From positions 424,469-488,468 of the forward strand of contig NZ_JAPSIY010000002.1 in the NCBI RefSeq assembly GCF_031178445.1: 64,000 bases of DNA, written 5' to 3'. Shown one piece after another: positions 61,431 to 64,000 of the stretch. This DNA comes from Microbacterium sp. (GTDB taxonomy: Bacteria; Actinomycetota; Actinomycetes; Actinomycetales; Microbacteriaceae). The notes under the pieces were generated by a model that worked only from the letters and a program-made list of their open reading frames with translations, made no database searches and had not been told where the DNA came from. Every line of letters starts with the position of its first letter. The first letter of the stretch is position 1. Made by a program: the position numbers and the translations under genes.

Positions 61431-63179
61431 CTAGGAGTTCACGCGGATGATCTCCTGCTGGTACGGAGCGATGACGTCGCCGGAGATACGCAGGTCGAGC
61501 ACCAGGAACCGCCGCTTCGCAGGATCCTCTGCCGTCCACGTGCGCAGCCGGTCGAGATCGTCGAGGGTCCGCACCACGACGCCCTCGGCGCCGACGGCGG
61601 CACCGAAGGCGGCGAAGTCGACCTCGGGGATGCGCATCGGTCCCTCGGCCAGGCCCTTGAGCCCGTAGAGGTTCACCTCCGCGCCGTACGCGGCGTCGTT
61701 CCAGATCACCGCCATGCCGCGGCCGGCCGCGGCCCGCACCGCCGACTCCAGATCGGCGATCGCCATCAACCCGCCGCCGTCGCCGGAGGTGAGGATCACG
61801 GTCGCCTCGGGCCTGGCGCGAGTCGCACCGACGACGCTCGGCCATCCCTGGCCGATGGACTGGAAGGCCGTGCCGACCATCATCATGCGGTCGGGCGCTG
61901 CAACCGGCCAGTACATGTTCGCCCAGCCGATGAAGTGCCCGCCGTCCGACACGACGATGCGCTCCTCGGGCAGCAGCTCGGCGATACGACGTGCTGCCGA
62001 GCGCGGGTCGAGTCGGCCGTCGGCGGCCAACGGGCTGCCGTGGGCGTACGCGCGGGCGGCAGTGACATCGACGCTCTCGCGCCAGGTGGGCGTGTGCGCT
62101 TCGCGCGGGGAAGTGCGCTTCGCGCCGACGTTCTCGGCCGATTCGTCCGCGGCAGGCGCATTCTCCCGTGCGAGACGCTCGGCCGGGCGCCGCTGGTGCG
62201 ACACCTGCAGCCGCTGAACCATCGCCTCGGCCGCGACCCGGGCATCCGCGCGCACGAATCCGCCGACGTGCGCATGTGTCGCCGCCGGGGCCACATCGAC
62301 CTGGAACACCCGCGTGCCCGGCGCGAACAGCTCGCCGAAGCGCATCGTGAACTGGTTGAGCGAGGCTCCGAAGACGACCGCCACATCCGCTTCCCGCACC
62401 AGCGCCATCGCGCCGTCCGCTCCGAAACCGCCGGTCACTCCGAGGTCGTACCGTTCATCGGGGAAGACGCCTCGGCCGAGGGCTGTGGATGCGGTGAGGG
62501 CTCCCGTGGCGTCGGCCAGTGCCCCGAGCGCGTCGCTGGCCCCGGCCAGCCAGGCGCCGCGACCGGCCAGCAGGAAGGGCCGCCGAGCGGATCGCAGCGC
62601 ATCGGCGATCTCGTCGATCATCCCCTCGGCGAACTCGCCGCGCGGGGCGACCGACGCGGGGATGCGCGGCGACGGAGCCTCCGGCACGGGGCCGGCCTCG
62701 AGCGCAGCGACGTCATACGGGATGGCGAGCACGACGGGCACCCGGTAGGTGAGGGCGTGCTCGATCGCGATGACCGTGGTCGCCGCGGCATCCGCGCGCC
62801 CGGTGGTGTACGTCCTGGCGCCGACCGCCGAGGCCAGTGCGATCTGGTCGACATCCCAGGGGCGCGGACCGGAGGTCGGTTCGTCGCCGACGACGAGCAC
62901 CAGGGGCACGTGAGCCTGCACCGCCTCGGCGAGGGCCGTGATCGTGTTCGTGAAACCGGCGCCGTACGTGGACGTGGCCGCTGCGATGCGGCCAGAGGCA
63001 CGGAAGTGCGCATCGGCGGCGACGACTGCGCCCTGTTCGTGGCGCACGGCCGTGAACACGGCATCCGTGTGGGACTCGAGCGCGTCGAGGAAGTACGCGT
63101 TGCCGTTGCCCATCACCCCGAAGACGTGGTCGATGTGCTGGGCGAGAGTGAGGGCGACGTGGGCGGAGACCGTGGGCAT
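61431..63179 (-). CDS. thiamine-diphosphate-dependent enzyme, substrate unknown
   Basis: A 582-residue three-domain enzyme of the acetolactate synthase/pyruvate oxidase superfamily. The N-terminal Pyr domain has HVFGVMGNGNAYFLDAL and the catalytic Glu48 in VRHEQGAVVAADA. The middle domain, about residues 190-330, has FLLAGRGAWLAGA and FPDERYDLGVTGGFG. The PP domain binds Mg-thiamine diphosphate with SGDGGGLMAI followed by WNDAAYGAE. Between the last two domains is a charged insertion of about 60 residues (AERLARENAPAADESAENVG). I cannot name the substrate; it could act on a 2-oxo acid or a sugar acid. The ATG at 63179 has AAGGC upstream and is preferred over an in-frame start at 63233. Confidence 0.88.
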   Translation of the reverse strand: MPTVSAHVALTLAQHIDHVFGVMGNGNAYFLDALESHTDAVFTAVRHEQGAVVAADAHFRASGRIAAATSTYGAGFTNTITALAEAVQAHVPLVLVVGDEPTSGPRPWDVDQIALASAVGARTYTTGRADAAATTVIAIEHALTYRVPVVLAIPYDVAALEAGPVPEAPSPRIPASVAPRGEFAEGMIDEIADALRSARRPFLLAGRGAWLAGASDALGALADATGALTASTALGRGVFPDERYDLGVTGGFGADGAMALVREADVAVVFGASLNQFTMRFGELFAPGTRVFQVDVAPAATHAHVGGFVRADARVAAEAMVQRLQVSHQRRPAERLARENAPAADESAENVGAKRTSPREAHTPTWRESVDVTAARAYAHGSPLAADGRLDPRSAARRIAELLPEERIVVSDGGHFIGWANMYWPVAAPDRMMMVGTAFQSIGQGWPSVVGATRARPEATVILTSGDGGGLMAIADLESAVRAAAGRGMAVIWNDAAYGAEVNLYGLKGLAEGPMRIPEVDFAAFGAAVGAEGVVVRTLDDLDRLRTWTAEDPAKRRFLVLDLRISGDVIAPYQQEIIRVNS

Positions 63180-63315
63180 GGCGAAGCCTTTCAAGACGAG
63201 AACGGAGAGGTCCGTATGTGTCTCGCCGCTCACGCGTCGTCGCTCGAGTGCTTCGTGCCCCTTTTTCGGGCACCGGCCGCGAGGGCCGGACCCCTCGATA
63301 TTAGCGCCGGGTGGC

Positions 63316-64000
63316 TCAGTGCTGCATGACTGCGCTGCCCTCGAGCTCGATCGAGGTGCTGCTGCCGTCGTCGAGGCGGATCGCCGTCACGGCTTCCGCC
63401 GGAAGGGGGCGCCAATCGTCGGCGGCGACGCCGGTCGACCCGATGAGGAGCACGCCGTCGCGCGTGCGCGTCCACCGCAGCGCGAAGTAGTCCTCGTTGT
63501 GCTCGTCGGGAAGGTGAGGATGCCGGGAGATCTCGCTCAGGTCGCGCTCGGAGAGGATGCTGCGTGCGCTGGCGTGCACGACGACCAGCTGCTCGGCGTC
63601 GAGCAGGATGGCGTTCAGGCTGGCGAAGGGGAACTCCACGCGTAGCCGGCCGGCCACCCTGGCCGCGGCGTCATGCAGATCGAACCCCAGCGCCAGCTGC
63701 TCGCGGATCAGCGCGAAGTAGATCTCGCTGTCGGTGTCACCGCGCAGCTGAGCACGGAACTCGGGGGAGAGCATGGCCCGCAGGTCGTCGAGCGGCTTCA
63801 GCGATCCGTTGTGCTCGAACGCCAGGTCGCCCGCCTGGAAGGGGTGAGCGTTGCACTCCGCGACAGGGATGCCGGGCGTGGCCCAGCGCAGGTGCACCAT
63901 TGCCGAGCGCACGGGAGTGTCCATCGCCGCGGCGAAGCCGGGATCGGATGCGGCGGAATCGGCCGATCGCTCGACGCGTGGGGCATCGCCCGGTTGCGCG
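63316..64000 (-). CDS. class II glutamine amidotransferase (YafJ/GATase_4-like), 5' end outside window
   Basis: The reading frame is open to the window edge, so the N-terminus with the catalytic Cys is missing. The visible 227 residues include SAMVHLRWATPGIPVAECNAHPF and DLAFEHNGSLKPLDDL, the His and Asn-Gly segments of the Ntn-hydrolase fold typical of YafJ-like amidotransferases. Further on, GDTDSEIYFALIREQL and ILLDAEQLVVVHAS match the same family. It would split glutamine to use the ammonia in an unidentified reaction, or act as a peptidase-like hydrolase. Internal ATG codons such as 63924 are not the start. It is the only gene between the TPP enzyme and the window end. Confidence 0.88.
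   Translation of the reverse strand, partial: AQPGDAPRVERSADSAASDPGFAAAMDTPVRSAMVHLRWATPGIPVAECNAHPFQAGDLAFEHNGSLKPLDDLRAMLSPEFRAQLRGDTDSEIYFALIREQLALGFDLHDAAARVAGRLRVEFPFASLNAILLDAEQLVVVHASARSILSERDLSEISRHPHLPDEHNEDYFALRWTRTRDGVLLIGSTGVAADDWRPLPAEAVTAIRLDDGSSTSIELEGSAVMQH

Overview
The window is high-GC DNA with frequent GTG starts, many 4-nt stop/start overlaps, actinobacterial gene orders (perM-purN-purH), an actinobacterial monomeric isocitrate dehydrogenase and a homoprotocatechuate dioxygenase of the Brevibacterium/Arthrobacter type. This points to an actinobacterium, most likely Microbacteriaceae (Microbacterium-like). It reads as a chromosomal segment: I see no tRNA, rRNA, insertion sequence, integrase, phage gene, CRISPR array or replication origin.

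Layout. 1-4226: purine uptake (partial AzgA-type permease) and the perM-purN-purH block. 4227-4522: an 86-bp tandem repeat and a 20-bp inverted repeat. 4523-6531: alkylation repair (Ada-AlkA fusion plus Ogt). 6631-10604: heterodimeric ABC exporter with a promoter, a 20-codon leader peptide and hairpins in front, laid out like a ribosome-mediated attenuator. 10721-16086: a coiled-coil protein, an acetyltransferase, icd and an L,D-transpeptidase. 16262-19177 and 23868-26569: two N-acetylglucosamine loci (ROK repressor, ROK kinase, nagB; then nagA and a GH20 hexosaminidase). 19274-23488: a minus-strand operon headed by a 695-residue protein that joins an ECF sigma factor, an anti-sigma zinc motif, membrane segments and a repeat-rich C-terminal domain. 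26622-29014: ZTP riboswitch, glyA and folD (one-carbon metabolism). 29018-33077: two small unknowns, an AtoE-type fatty acid carrier and an MFS exporter.

33133-47988 is a peptide-use island. It holds an OPT-family transporter, an M29-like metallopeptidase, a prolyl-aminopeptidase-like hydrolase, peptidase E, two IclR regulators, a complete Dpp-type ABC importer, an M20 peptidase, and the poorly understood DUF1177 and AroM proteins. Divergent promoters carry symmetric sites that suit the IclR regulators. It is the best candidate here for an incompletely described system.

47996-57840 is an aromatic catabolic cluster for homoprotocatechuate (meta cleavage): HpaI, HpaH, HpaD, HpaE, a GntR regulator and a FAH-RraA fusion on the minus strand, divergent from an aromatic-acid symporter and a single-component flavoprotein hydroxylase that may replace HpaBC. 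No separate HpaF isomerase is present. 57939-61414 is an ABC exporter with its own DesK/DesR-like two-component system. 61431-64000 holds a thiamine-diphosphate enzyme of unknown substrate and the 3' part of a class II glutamine amidotransferase.

All functions are read from sequence motifs and gene context. No database search was run, and operator and promoter calls are pattern-based.
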